This document shows, in pieces, positions 25,255 through 34,121 of a stretch of 64,000 nt of DNA. The stretch is from positions 1,612,001-1,676,000 of the forward strand of contig NZ_CP015971.1 in NCBI RefSeq assembly GCF_001659705.1, written 5' to 3'. The position numbers and the translations under genes are program-made. Within the stretch, counting starts at the first letter, position 1. Each line of letters opens with the position of its first letter. This DNA comes from Arachidicoccus sp. BS20 (GTDB taxonomy: Bacteria > Bacteroidota > Bacteroidia > Chitinophagales > Chitinophagaceae). Under the pieces are notes generated by a model. That model worked only from the letters and a program-made list of their open reading frames with translations. It searched no databases and was not told the DNA's origin.

Positions 25255-26360
25255 TTTTTGTCTTCCGCATTCGGTTCATATTTGTAAAACTGCGTTTGAA
25301 AAAGCGAAAAACATATTATCAAAATAGCAATTGCCGCAAACAAAAATATCTTGAAAGCAGCAAGCAACAGCATCAACACTACTATTGCGCCTGCATAAGC
25401 AAAATAGCGTTCTTTCGTCATTCCTTTTTCATATAAAACAGCAGTAAACAACAATAATTCTCCCACATAAATTATTGCCATTATGGATGTATTTGTCGGT
25501 GGTTGCTGACCGATTCCGAAATAAAACATCGATAAAATTTCGGGTACAGCAATGATGCAATAGCAAAGCAAATAACTCAAAAATATTTTCCAAACAGGCA
25601 ACGGCAAATTTCTTCTGATAAAAAATTTACTTTCAAAAAATTCCACGTAATCCAAGGTCAGCGCTGAATGCGCAGCAATGCTGAATTGAAAAAACAATAA
25701 AAAATCACTGAACTGATAATCGTTTCTGTTCCACACGCACATCACGGAAAGAAGCAGCAACGAAAAGAATTTCACGGTTATTAAACGCATTTGTCCGTTG
25801 TTGATGCTGTACCAAAGTGGCAACAGTAACATCGATTTTTTTACAGTTGGCAACTTATCAAGAAAAGATAATTTTTGTTTTTGGGTAAAACTATTTTGAA
25901 TGGTTTTGTAACAAACGAAAATATTGATTGCGTGAACGATAAGCAGGAATAACAAAACAATCATCGCCGATAAAATATATTTCAATTTTATCCCCATTGC
26001 AATAATAAAACAGGAATAAATTGTAAAGGGAATTGCCAACAAAACATACGCAAAAGCAAACCCTGCAATTTGTTGAAACATTGAATACGACTGCATTTCA
26101 GCAAGAAATATATACTCACTGCTTTTAATTCTTCTTGTAATGAAATACAAACATTTCAGATGATACAATAGAAAAACCACGATCGTTACGAGCAATTCCG
26201 TTTTGCTTCTGACAATGCTTTCGATTAATTCTCGATGAAACAAAATCGGTTTTTGCTCCATGCCGAACAGCATATAAAACACGAACAAAAAAAATCCGAG
26301 ATTTCTTCTGTAATATTCAATTACAAATGCTTTCTTCAATATGTTCAGCAAGGCTTGCAT
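25242..26360 (-). CDS. ABC transporter membrane protein
   Basis: A 372-residue integral membrane protein with about nine to ten hydrophobic helices and few charged loops. Its start overlaps the stop of the ABC ATPase gene by one base, so the two form a translationally coupled pair and presumably one transporter. I recognise no substrate-specific motif. A lone ATPase plus a multi-helix permease without a binding protein points to an exporter (ABC-2-like). The C-terminus ends in a hydrophilic tail (EPNAEDKNQEK). Confidence 0.75.
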   Translation of the reverse strand: MQALLNILKKAFVIEYYRRNLGFFLFVFYMLFGMEQKPILFHRELIESIVRSKTELLVTIVVFLLYHLKCLYFITRRIKSSEYIFLAEMQSYSMFQQIAGFAFAYVLLAIPFTIYSCFIIAMGIKLKYILSAMIVLLFLLIVHAINIFVCYKTIQNSFTQKQKLSFLDKLPTVKKSMLLLPLWYSINNGQMRLITVKFFSLLLLSVMCVWNRNDYQFSDFLLFFQFSIAAHSALTLDYVEFFESKFFIRRNLPLPVWKIFLSYLLCYCIIAVPEILSMFYFGIGQQPPTNTSIMAIIYVGELLLFTAVLYEKGMTKERYFAYAGAIVVLMLLLAAFKIFLFAAIAILIICFSLFQTQFYKYEPNAEDKNQEK

Positions 26361-26989
26361 TATTCAAAAACGAGTTGCTTGTTTGTAATCGAAAGTGGTT
26401 TCAATTGCAAATGCTGCGCATCAAATTCCGCATCCTGATGAGAAGTGATAATAAAGCCAATTTCTTTTTGTGCATACTGTTGGACTGTCGATAAAATGAT
26501 GTTTACCGAAGCAACATCCAACGTAATCAAAGGTTCGTCAAGTAAAATCCATTCAGGCTGTCCGATAAATGCAAGTATTAATGCGAGCTTCTTTTTCATA
26601 CCGCTGGAATAGGCGCTTACTTTTTTATCGAGCGCATCGCGGAGCAATATTTTTTCGCTCATTTCAAGCGCAGCGTCTTTCGTTCCATCTTTTGCTTCAA
26701 CATAAAAATTTATTAAATCTGTTCCGGTCAAAAAATCGGGAAACAACACTTCGGCGGGCACATAATTAATTATTTTTCTATGCTGCATTTTCTGTTTTTT
26801 GATGTCGCAGTTTTCAATAAAAATCTCTCCGTCAAAATTATTCAGACCCGCCAAAGAATTGAGCAGCGTTGATTTTCCGCTTCCGTTTACTCCTTTCAGC
26901 CAATAAATATTTTTCTCTAATTTTAATTTGGGAATGTCAAGAACAACAGTATCGCCGAACTTCTTTTTATAATCGTTAAATTCAATCAT
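26360..26989 (-). CDS. ABC transporter ATP-binding protein
   Basis: A 209-residue nucleotide-binding domain. Walker A is GVNGSGKSTLLNSLAG, the signature is YSSGMKKKLALILAF, Walker B is WILLDEPLITLD, and the switch His is in IITSHQDAEF. The Q-loop is degenerate and the domain is short, typical of ABC-2 exporters. It precedes and overlaps the membrane-protein gene. The cargo is unknown. Confidence 0.88.
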   Translation of the reverse strand: MIEFNDYKKKFGDTVVLDIPKLKLEKNIYWLKGVNGSGKSTLLNSLAGLNNFDGEIFIENCDIKKQKMQHRKIINYVPAEVLFPDFLTGTDLINFYVEAKDGTKDAALEMSEKILLRDALDKKVSAYSSGMKKKLALILAFIGQPEWILLDEPLITLDVASVNIILSTVQQYAQKEIGFIITSHQDAEFDAQHLQLKPLSITNKQLVFE

Positions 26990-27072
26990 GCCATCAAAAT
27001 CATTTGTTGTTAAACTTACGCATTTCGTTTATTTCCGAAGTAAAATATTTCCCTTTTCTGTGAAAAAACCTA

Positions 27073-27080
27073 TATTTTTG
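27073..27080 (+). promoter_or_regulatory. Predicted -7 element of pdhB
   Basis: TATTTTTG matches TAnnTTTG and ends 35 bp before the pdhB start codon; no strong -33 TTTG is visible at the expected distance. Confidence 0.45.
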
Positions 27081-27115
27081 CGCGGTCAAAAATCATAACT
27101 AAATATTTCAATTTT

Positions 27116-28102
27116 ATGCGACAAATAGCTTTTCGTGAAGCATTGCGCGAAGCAATGAGCGAGGAAATGAGGAGAGACGAGCGTGTGTTTTTAATGGGCG
27201 AAGAAGTTGCCGAATATAACGGTGCATATAAAGTAAGTCAGGGAATGCTGGCGGAGTTTGGTCCGAAACGTGTGATTGACACGCCGATTTCTGAACTTGG
27301 TTTTTCCGGCGTTGCCGTAGGTGCGGCGCAAAACGGTTTGTTGCCGATTGTTGAGTTTATGACTTGGAACTTCGCGGTGTTGGCATTAGACCAGATTTTG
27401 AATACAGCTTCCAAAATGTTGGCAATGAGCGGCGGACAAATTGGTTGCCCGATTGTGTTTCGCGGACCGAACGGAAGCGCGGGACAATTGGGCGCGCAAC
27501 ACTCCACAGCATTTGAAGCTTTGTATGCCAATATTCCGGGCTTGAAAGTGGTTTCGGTTTCTAACGGATATGATGCAAAAGGTTTGTTGAAACAAGCCAT
27601 TCGTTACGAGCAAGACCCGATAATGTTCATGGAAAGCGAAGTGATGTACGGCGATAAATGCGAAGTTCCCGAAGAAGAATATTATATTGAATTAGGCAAA
27701 GCCGATATTAAAAAAGCAGGCAAAGACGTAACCATTGTTTCTTTCAACAAAATGATGAAAGTGGCTTTGGGTGCGGCTGCGGAACTGGAAAAAGAAGGCA
27801 TCAGCGCGGAAGTGATTGATTTGCGTACAATTCGTCCATTGGATTGGCAAACGATTTTGAAGAGCGTACAAAAGACAAATCGTTTGGTAATTGTGGAAGA
27901 ACAATGGCCTTTCGCATCTGTAAGTTCCGAAATTTCTTACCGTATTCAGAAAGAAGGTTTTGATTATTTAGATGCTCCTATTCGTCGCATTACGAGCGCC
28001 GATGCGCCGATGCACTACGCGCCAACTTTAATAGAAGCTTACTTGCCGAATGTTGAAAGAACAGTAAAGCTGGTAAAAGAAGTGATGTATTTGAAGAAAT
28101 AA
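27116..28102 (+). CDS. pdhB: Pyruvate dehydrogenase E1 component, beta subunit
   Basis: A 328-residue E1-beta (transketolase-like) protein. The N-terminus RQIAFREALREAMSEEMRRD, then VFLMGEEVAEYNGAYKVSQG and RVIDTPISELGFSGVAVGAA, contains the Glu that activates the thiamine diphosphate cofactor. The C-terminal transketolase domain includes RTIRPLDWQTILKSV and VEEQWPFASVSSEISY. With an alpha subunit encoded elsewhere it oxidatively decarboxylates pyruvate for acetyl-CoA. The gene is alone on its strand with its own promoter and terminator. Confidence 0.94.
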   Translation: MRQIAFREALREAMSEEMRRDERVFLMGEEVAEYNGAYKVSQGMLAEFGPKRVIDTPISELGFSGVAVGAAQNGLLPIVEFMTWNFAVLALDQILNTASKMLAMSGGQIGCPIVFRGPNGSAGQLGAQHSTAFEALYANIPGLKVVSVSNGYDAKGLLKQAIRYEQDPIMFMESEVMYGDKCEVPEEEYYIELGKADIKKAGKDVTIVSFNKMMKVALGAAAELEKEGISAEVIDLRTIRPLDWQTILKSVQKTNRLVIVEEQWPFASVSSEISYRIQKEGFDYLDAPIRRITSADAPMHYAPTLIEAYLPNVERTVKLVKEVMYLKK

Positions 28103-28119
28103 ATAAATTGATGATTAAT

Positions 28120-28156
28120 AAAAAAGCCTGTTCAAAAAAAATGAACAAGCTTTTTT
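28120..28156. terminator. Bidirectional terminator between pdhB and RDD gene
   Basis: AAAAAGCCTGTTCA pairs with TGAACAAGCTTTTT (one bulge) around an A-rich loop; flanking A and T runs serve both convergent genes. Confidence 0.8.
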
Positions 28157-28174
28157 ATTTAACTATAAAATTAA

Positions 28175-28555
28175 CTACGCTTCCACAATGTATGTTCCGC
28201 TGAGATAATCGTGCAAAGTTCTTCCATTGAGAAATGGAATAAAAAAACAATCGATTAAAATCAACCTTGCAAGGCTTCTTATCAAAATTTGTAAAATGTT
28301 CGGTTTTTCTTTTTTCTTACTGACGACTTTGCTGATGGTAAGCCATTTTCCCGGCGTGCGTTTGAAAATACTTTCAAATAAAAAATAATACATTACTAAC
28401 GTAATAAAGAAAAAACTGTATGGCGCTAAAGGCGTGTAATGCCAATAAATGACATGAAAATTATACCATTGGGAAAATATAATACTGATGATAAAAATAA
28501 GAATTGTATCAATCAGAAAATTGAGAACACGCGTGCCGGTTCCTACTGTTTGCAT
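28175..28555 (-). CDS. RDD-family membrane protein
   Basis: A 126-residue protein with three predicted membrane segments. The RDD signature is present as GTRVLNFLIDTILI near the N-terminus and TPGKWLTISKVV in the middle, with IRSLARLIL before the last helix. RDD proteins are membrane proteins of mostly unknown role, some implicated in ion transport. It lies 9 bp downstream of proS on the same strand, so it is likely co-transcribed. Confidence 0.85.
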   Translation of the reverse strand: MQTVGTGTRVLNFLIDTILIFIISIIFSQWYNFHVIYWHYTPLAPYSFFFITLVMYYFLFESIFKRTPGKWLTISKVVSKKKEKPNILQILIRSLARLILIDCFFIPFLNGRTLHDYLSGTYIVEA

Positions 28556-28564
28556 AATAAATTT

Positions 28565-30043
28565 TTAATAAGCTCTTGCAAATATAACCCTTTGTGTGCT
28601 TGGTTTTCCGGTCAAAATACATTTGCCTTCTTCCTGTAGATTATTCAAAGGAATACAACGAATAGTCGCTTTTGTAAGTTCTTTAATTTTATCTTCTGTT
28701 TCGGAAGTTCCATCCCAATGTGCGGAAACGAAACCTGTTTTTTCGTCCAATGTTTTTACAAATTCATCCCACGAATCAACTTTCGTAATATGCGCGTCGC
28801 GAAAATCTTTTGCGCGGTTGAAAATGCTTTGCTGAATTTCTGCTAATAAATGTTCAACATAATCTGCAATGCCATCCAAAGATTGTGTTGATTTTTCGCG
28901 TGTGTCGCGGCGTGCAACTTCTACTACATTATTTTCCATATCGCGCACACCTATTGCCAAACGTACCGGAACGCCTTTCTTTTCGTGCTCTGCAAACTTC
29001 CAGCCCGGACGTGCATTGTCATTATCATCATACTTCACGCGAATGTTTTTTGCTTTCAACGCAGTAGTTATCTCTGTAACTTTCGCATCGATTAAAGCCT
29101 TTTGTTCATCGCCTTTAAAAATAGGCACAATTACAACCTGCAACGGTGCAATTTTCGGCGGCAATACCAAACCTTCATCGTCGCTGTGCGCCATTACCAG
29201 CGCGCCAATCAATCGCGTAGAAACGCCCCAGCTTGTAGCCCAAACATAATCCAATTTATTTTCCTTGTCGCTGAATTTTACGTCGAATGCTTTTGCAAAA
29301 TTTTGTCCCAGAAAATGAGATGTTCCAGCCTGCAACGCTTTACCGTCCTGCATCATGGCTTCGATGCAATAAGTATCTTCCGCGCCTGCGAAGCGTTCGT
29401 TCGGCGTTTTCACACCTTTGATTACGGGGACAGCCATAAAGTTTTCAACAAAATCGGCATACACTTCGAGCATCTGCTTTGCTTCATCGACCGCTTCATT
29501 TTTTGTTGCGTGCGCCGTATGTCCTTCCTGCCAGAGAAACTCCGCCGTGCGCAAAAACAGGCGCGTACGCATTTCCCAGCGCACCACATTTGCCCATTGA
29601 TTTACCAAAATCGGCAAGTCGCGGTAAGATTGAATCCACGTTTTATAAGTATTCCAGATAATCGCTTCCGAAGTAGGACGAACAACCAATTCTTCTTCCA
29701 GCTTTGCTTCAGGGTCAACGATTAATTTTCCTTTATTGTCAGGGTCTGTTTTTAAACGGTAATGCGTTACAACGGCACATTCTTTGGCAAAGCCTTCCGC
29801 ATTCTTTTCTTCCGCTTCAAACAAACTTTTCGGCACGAACAACGGAAAATACGCATTTACGTGCCCTGTATCTTTAAACATTTTGTCGAGCGCATCGCGC
29901 ATATTTTCCCAAAGAGAAAATCCATAAGGTTTGATAACCATGCAGCCGCGAACCGCACTGTAATCGGCAAGGTCGGCTTTGATAACGATGTCGTTGTACC
30001 ATTGAGAATAATCCTGTGCACGGGAAGTAATTTCTTTACTCAT
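28565..30043 (-). CDS. proS: Prolyl-tRNA synthetase, archaeal/eukaryotic-like type
   Basis: A 492-residue class II synthetase charging tRNA-Pro. The N-terminus is [20 protein letters not shown] followed by [14 protein letters not shown]. Motif 2 lies in [20 protein letters not shown] and motif 3 in [20 protein letters not shown]. The anticodon-binding domain starts near [12 protein letters not shown]. The absence of the bacterial editing insertion and the length place it in the short ProS type 3 class common in Bacteroidota. TATATTTG and TACTTTTG -7-like elements lie upstream on the minus strand (30162-30169 and 30178-30185). Confidence 0.96.
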   Translation of the reverse strand: MSKEITSRAQDYSQWYNDIVIKADLADYSAVRGCMVIKPYGFSLWENMRDALDKMFKDTGHVNAYFPLFVPKSLFEAEEKNAEGFAKECAVVTHYRLKTDPDNKGKLIVDPEAKLEEELVVRPTSEAIIWNTYKTWIQSYRDLPILVNQWANVVRWEMRTRLFLRTAEFLWQEGHTAHATKNEAVDEAKQMLEVYADFVENFMAVPVIKGVKTPNERFAGAEDTYCIEAMMQDGKALQAGTSHFLGQNFAKAFDVKFSDKENKLDYVWATSWGVSTRLIGALVMAHSDDEGLVLPPKIAPLQVVIVPIFKGDEQKALIDAKVTEITTALKAKNIRVKYDDNDNARPGWKFAEHEKKGVPVRLAIGVRDMENNVVEVARRDTREKSTQSLDGIADYVEHLLAEIQQSIFNRAKDFRDAHITKVDSWDEFVKTLDEKTGFVSAHWDGTSETEDKIKELTKATIRCIPLNNLQEEGKCILTGKPSTQRVIFARAY

Positions 30044-30312
30044 ATAAAAATTGTCGTGAAAATTCCACTATGTTAAACAATACGATATTCAGGTTTAAAC
30101 CGAATCTCCGGATTAACGATAGATTAACAGAGCGGGATTAAATATTTTTTATTTAAAAAGTCAAATATAAAGCGTGGCAAAAGTACTAACTTCGTTAATT
30201 ATTTCACGCGCGGCAAAATAAAGTTTTAAAATTGTAAGAAACGAGTAATTTTATAGTTTAAAAATGTAGCAGTTGAACATGATTATCCGTTATACAAAAA
30301 GAAATTGAATTT

Positions 30313-30320
30313 TAAATTTG
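30313..30320 (+). promoter_or_regulatory. Predicted -7 element of the lipoprotein gene
   Basis: TAAATTTG matches TAnnTTTG and ends 17 bp before the ATG at 30338, implying a short leader of about ten bases. Confidence 0.45.
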
Positions 30321-30337
30321 CTTAAATACAACATACG

Positions 30338-31291
30338 ATGAAACATAAAATTTTAGGTATTGGTGTTCTTTCCCTATTAATGGGAAGTTGTACTGTGGTT
30401 TATCAGGGAGTTCCGGGACAAGACGGAGTTGCAATAAATACTCCACAGCAATCTCAGCAATACGGTTACGGGCAACAGCAATACAGCGATAATGAATCTA
30501 ATGACGGCTATTCTGATGACTGGGATGCCGATACTTCTGCAAGCGCTGAACCAAAAATAGATTTTAACAGCGGCGCTTATGATGACGGTTATGTGTATGA
30601 CCCTGCTTACTTTAACAGCAACTTTTATGCAGGCAATCCGTTTTGGGGTTTGGGTATATACGCCGGCTGGGGCTGGGATCCTTGGTTTGGCGGCGGCTTC
30701 TATCCCTGGGGTTGGGGCATTGGCGTAGGTTATGGCTGGGGCGGCTATTATGGTTGGGGAAGCATTTATTCCGGCTGGGGAGGCTACTATGGTTGGGGTT
30801 ATCCGTATTATGGCTGGGGCGGCTACTATGGCGGCGGTCATCATTGGGGATATGCACCTTATGTAGTAAACAGACACGTTAATTTCCAAAGAAGAGGCGG
30901 AACTACCGCAACAGGAGCTTCATTAGCAAGGTCCGGACGCAGCTATGCTGTCAACAACCGTGATTTTAACATCAGCAATACACGCGGACAACGTGCATAC
31001 AATCCTACATCTCGCAGCAATAGTTTCGGGCTTGCTAACAGAAATTACAGCTATGGAAACTCAAGGGTTCGCAGCTATACTGCACCTAACAGAAGCTATT
31101 CTACACAGTCTTCCTCCAATAATTATTATTCCACTCCGTCGAGGAGCTACTCTGTGCCATCGCGTACTTATTCAGCTCCTTCACGCAGTTACAGCGCTCC
31201 GTCAAGAAGCTATTCTGCACCGTCTCGCAGCTACTCTGCGCCAAGCAGAAGTTACGGTGGTGGCGGTCGCAGCAGCGGCGGAAGAAGATAA
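30338..31291 (+). CDS. Gly/Trp/Tyr-rich lipoprotein with SYSAPSR repeats
   Basis: A 317-residue secreted lipoprotein. The signal peptide ends in the lipobox LLMGSC (Cys about residue 18). Residues about 25-75 are Gln, Asp and Ser rich; residues about 95-175 consist almost only of Gly, Tyr and Trp in GWGGYYGWG-type units; the C-terminus has at least five tandem copies of SYSAPSR-like heptamers and ends GGGGRSSGGRR. The pattern resembles low-complexity surface or adhesive proteins. No catalytic domain is visible and no function is known. Confidence 0.8.
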   Translation: MKHKILGIGVLSLLMGSCTVVYQGVPGQDGVAINTPQQSQQYGYGQQQYSDNESNDGYSDDWDADTSASAEPKIDFNSGAYDDGYVYDPAYFNSNFYAGNPFWGLGIYAGWGWDPWFGGGFYPWGWGIGVGYGWGGYYGWGSIYSGWGGYYGWGYPYYGWGGYYGGGHHWGYAPYVVNRHVNFQRRGGTTATGASLARSGRSYAVNNRDFNISNTRGQRAYNPTSRSNSFGLANRNYSYGNSRVRSYTAPNRSYSTQSSSNNYYSTPSRSYSVPSRTYSAPSRSYSAPSRSYSAPSRSYSAPSRSYGGGGRSSGGRR

Positions 31292-31320
31292 ATCTTTTAC
31301 AGTTGAATGTTTATTGATTA

Positions 31321-31351
31321 AAAAAGCACCGTGATTTTTCCGGTGCTTTTT
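31321..31351. terminator. Terminator after the lipoprotein gene
   Basis: AAAAAGCACCG pairs perfectly with CGGTGCTTTTT around a 9-nt loop; it can serve the convergent dapA gene as well. Confidence 0.88.
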
Positions 31352-31374
31352 GTTGTTATAATATTTTCTGAACT

Positions 31375-32256
31375 TTATTTCTTTAAATAATTTTTTATTT
31401 TTTGATGATTGCTTTCGCTGAGGGCAACAAGCGGCAAGCGTAATACATTTTCCAATAATCCTTTTTCGTGCATAAATGCTTTTACACCGGCAGGATTATT
31501 TTCGTTAAACATCAGTTCACAGGCTTCAACTAAATCTTTGTATGCAGCATTGGCTTCTGCAAATTTATTTTCCAAAGCAAGATTAACAACAGTTGATATT
31601 TCTTTCGGGTAAGCATTGCCCATTACGCTAATCACGCCTTGCATACCAATGGCAATTTGTGGGATAATTAAATTATCATCGCCGCTTGTTACCAAAAAAT
31701 CTTCGGGAACATTATTGATGATTTTTACAAACTGTGCAAAATCGCCGCTTGCTTCTTTAATACCGGCAATATTTTTTACTTCTTTTGCCAGGCGTACAAC
31801 CGTCGAAGCATCTATGCTTTTTCCTGTTCTTGCCGGAACATTATAAACCAATATCGGTTTAGGAGAGACTGATGCTATCGCTTTGTAATGCTGATACAAG
31901 CCTTCCTGCGAAGGTTTGCTGTAATACGGCGATGCACTTAAAACAGCAACAGCTTCATCCAAAGGATAAGATTGTAAATGTTCAATTACATTTTGTGTAT
32001 TGTTGCCGCCGATGCCTACAACAACCGGCACGCGCTCATTTATTTTTTCATAAGTAAAAAGGATAATTTCTTTTTGTTCTTCAACAGAAATAGTGGGTGT
32101 TTCGCCGGTTGTGCCAAGTGTTACGATATAATTGATGCCATTGTCAATCTGATAATTAATGACATTTTCCAACGCTTCGTAATCAATAGAAAAATCTTTT
32201 TTAAATGGAGTTACAATGGCAACACCTGTGCCCTTCAATATATTTTTAAGAGACAT
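31375..32256 (-). CDS. dapA: 4-hydroxy-tetrahydrodipicolinate synthase
   Basis: A 293-residue TIM-barrel lyase that condenses pyruvate and aspartate semialdehyde, the first committed step to diaminopimelate and lysine. The Schiff-base lysine is K167 in IAGIKEASGD, the catalytic tyrosine Y138 in LVYNVPARTG, and the Arg in PARTG binds the dicarboxylate. TLGTTGETPTI is the N-terminal signature. This complete set of residues contrasts with the paralogue at 10087-10986. It lies 26 bp downstream of accA. Confidence 0.95.
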   Translation of the reverse strand: MSLKNILKGTGVAIVTPFKKDFSIDYEALENVINYQIDNGINYIVTLGTTGETPTISVEEQKEIILFTYEKINERVPVVVGIGGNNTQNVIEHLQSYPLDEAVAVLSASPYYSKPSQEGLYQHYKAIASVSPKPILVYNVPARTGKSIDASTVVRLAKEVKNIAGIKEASGDFAQFVKIINNVPEDFLVTSGDDNLIIPQIAIGMQGVISVMGNAYPKEISTVVNLALENKFAEANAAYKDLVEACELMFNENNPAGVKAFMHEKGLLENVLRLPLVALSESNHQKIKNYLKK

Positions 32257-32282
32257 TTTGTTGTGTGATTAATTTTTGTGTG

Positions 32283-33260
32283 TTAAGATACTTCGTTCCA
32301 AAAACCCATTTTCTCGAACTTCCCGATTCGTTGATTGATTCTTTTTTCGGGAGATAATTTTTTCAACTCTGCCAGAGATTTTTTCAAAGTTGATTTAAGA
32401 ATAGAAGCCGCTTCATTATAATCCCAATGCGCGCCGCCCAAAGGCTCGGGAATAACGCCATCGACTAAACCAAATTCACTCATATTATCGGAAGTAAGTT
32501 TCAACTGCTCAGCTGCGGTTTCTTTATAATCCCAGCTGCGCCAAAGAATAGAGCTGCAATTTTCGGGGGAAATAACTGTGTACCAGGAATTTTCCAGCAT
32601 GAAAACTCTGTCGCCTACGCCAATGCCTAATGCACCGCCGCTCGCGCCTTCGCCAATGATAACGCATATTACAGGCACTTTCAAGCGAAACATTTCATAG
32701 ATGTTACGCGCGATAGCTTCGCTTTGTCCGCGTTCTTCGGCTTCCATTCCCGGAAATGCGCCCGGAGTGTCTATTAAGGTAACAACCGGCTTGTCAAATT
32801 TTTCTGCAAGTTTCATCAACCGCAGCGCTTTTCGGTAACCTTCGGGATTTGCCATACCGAAATTGCGCATTTGCCGTTGTTTTGTATTTGTTCCTTTTTG
32901 CTGACCAATGAACATGACTGTTTCTCCATCCAATTCTGCAAATCCGCCAATCATTGCTTTGTCATCAGCTACATTTCTGTCCCCAAATAACTCAACAAAG
33001 TTGCTGGTCATTTTTTCGATATACTTTAAAGTGTAAGGTCTGTCGGGGTGGCGACTCAGTTGCACTCGTTGCCAAGGCGTAAGGTTGGTGGTAATATCTT
33101 TTCTTATATCAAGAATATGTGTCTCCAATTGCTGAATATTGTCTGAATAATCAACTTTAGGATTTTTCTCTGCCAGTTTTTTCGCCTGGTCAATTTGTTC
33201 GTATAATTCCTTAATTGGTTTTTCAAAATCAAGGAATTGACGATTAGGATATTCGGGCAT
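32283..33260 (-). CDS. accA: Acetyl-CoA carboxylase carboxyltransferase subunit alpha
   Basis: A 325-residue subunit of the carboxyltransferase that moves CO2 from biotin to acetyl-CoA, starting fatty-acid synthesis. Recognisable stretches are [17 protein letters not shown] at the N-terminus, [17 protein letters not shown], and the CoA/oxyanion region [20 protein letters not shown] followed by [20 protein letters not shown]. Length is normal. A TACTTTTA element 22-29 bp upstream of the start may be its -7 box. Confidence 0.96.
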   Translation of the reverse strand: MPEYPNRQFLDFEKPIKELYEQIDQAKKLAEKNPKVDYSDNIQQLETHILDIRKDITTNLTPWQRVQLSRHPDRPYTLKYIEKMTSNFVELFGDRNVADDKAMIGGFAELDGETVMFIGQQKGTNTKQRQMRNFGMANPEGYRKALRLMKLAEKFDKPVVTLIDTPGAFPGMEAEERGQSEAIARNIYEMFRLKVPVICVIIGEGASGGALGIGVGDRVFMLENSWYTVISPENCSSILWRSWDYKETAAEQLKLTSDNMSEFGLVDGVIPEPLGGAHWDYNEAASILKSTLKKSLAELKKLSPEKRINQRIGKFEKMGFWNEVS

Positions 33261-33394
33261 GAACCAATTATATTTAATGAAATAGGGTGTAAAAGTAACA
33301 GTTGCATTTTTTTTGAAAAAATATTTGTTTGATAAATTTATTTCCCCTTATTTTGCAACCTCAAAACACAGCTGCAATGCAGTTTTGAAGGATT

Positions 33395-33468
33395 GGATCG
33401 GTAGTTCAGTTGGTTAGAATGCCGCCCTGTCACGGCGGAGGTCGCGAGTTCGAGTCTCGTCCGGTCCG
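33395..33468 (+). tRNA. tRNA-Asp (GTC)
   Basis: A complete 74-nt cloverleaf: acceptor GGATCGG / CCGGTCC (one G-T pair) with discriminator G, D-arm GTTC / GAAT region, anticodon stem CCGCC / GGCGG with loop CTGTCAC (anticodon GTC), and T-stem GCGAG / CTCGT. CCA is not encoded. A TTTG (33328-33331) and TTATTTTG (33348-33355) pair upstream may be its promoter. Confidence 0.96.
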
Positions 33469-33492
33469 CTAAAAAGAAAATTAAAGCGGCAT

Positions 33493-33529
33493 AACCCGCG
33501 CCAAATTCAAGAATGGCGCGGGTTTTTAT
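33493..33529 (+). terminator. Terminator after tRNA-Asp
   Basis: AACCCGCGCCA pairs with TGGCGCGGGTT around a 10-nt loop and is followed by a T-rich run. Confidence 0.88.
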
Positions 33530-33643
33530 TTTTTGTAATCCAAAAAATTACCTCATTTAAAATCATCTTCCCGGTAGAGAATCGGGAGAACTTTCTCTAT
33601 TTCTTCCTGACTTTAAAAGTAGCGTAGACAATAGCTATTTTTA

Positions 33644-34102
33644 TCAGAACCATGTACGTTCATTAATGATTATCTTGGGAAGAGAAACTATGGCATTAAT
33701 AGTTGTATCAGGTAAGGGATCTGTTTTGCCGGAATTATCTGTTTCAAAAATTGTATTTTTTACAACAGCATTTTCCTGTAAGTCTGTAATCATTGCAACA
33801 ATTTTTCCTTCTACATACCCTCCATTGAAAACGGTAGCTTTATTATTACAATAAATATTGCGACACACTTTTCCATATACAAGAACATCGGTACAAATTA
33901 CATCTCCTTTTACCAAAGCGTTCCCGGAAATAATAACAGTAGCTTTTGAAGTTATGTTTCCTTCAACAACGCCTTCAATATTAGAAGGAACAAGCGCTTC
34001 TATATCTCCATAAATTGTTGAACCTTCGGGAAGAATAAACGCAGCGAAATTATTTGATTTCGTATCAGTATTTTTCTTCTTATTTATCCAAAGCCACTGC
34101 AT
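33644..34102 (-). CDS. Bactofilin (polymer-forming cytoskeletal protein)
   Basis: A 152-residue protein with a right-handed beta-helix core of the bactofilin (DUF583) type: ILPEGSTIYGDIEALVPSNI, then EGVVEGNITSKATVIISGNA and VKGDVICTDVLVYGKV, showing the repeating Gly and small-residue pattern. The tails are short and disordered. Bactofilins form nucleotide-free filaments that position cell-wall or division factors. It follows the actin-like gene by 19 bp on the same strand, so the pair likely works together. Confidence 0.88.
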   Translation of the reverse strand: MQWLWINKKKNTDTKSNNFAAFILPEGSTIYGDIEALVPSNIEGVVEGNITSKATVIISGNALVKGDVICTDVLVYGKVCRNIYCNNKATVFNGGYVEGKIVAMITDLQENAVVKNTIFETDNSGKTDPLPDTTINAIVSLPKIIINERTWF

Positions 34103-34121
34103 AAGCGTTTACGGTAAATAT

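Noticed and set aside
30377-30889. 170-codon minus-strand frame inside the lipoprotein gene
   Set aside because: The plus-strand low-complexity repeats create long open antisense frames; composition is an artefact.
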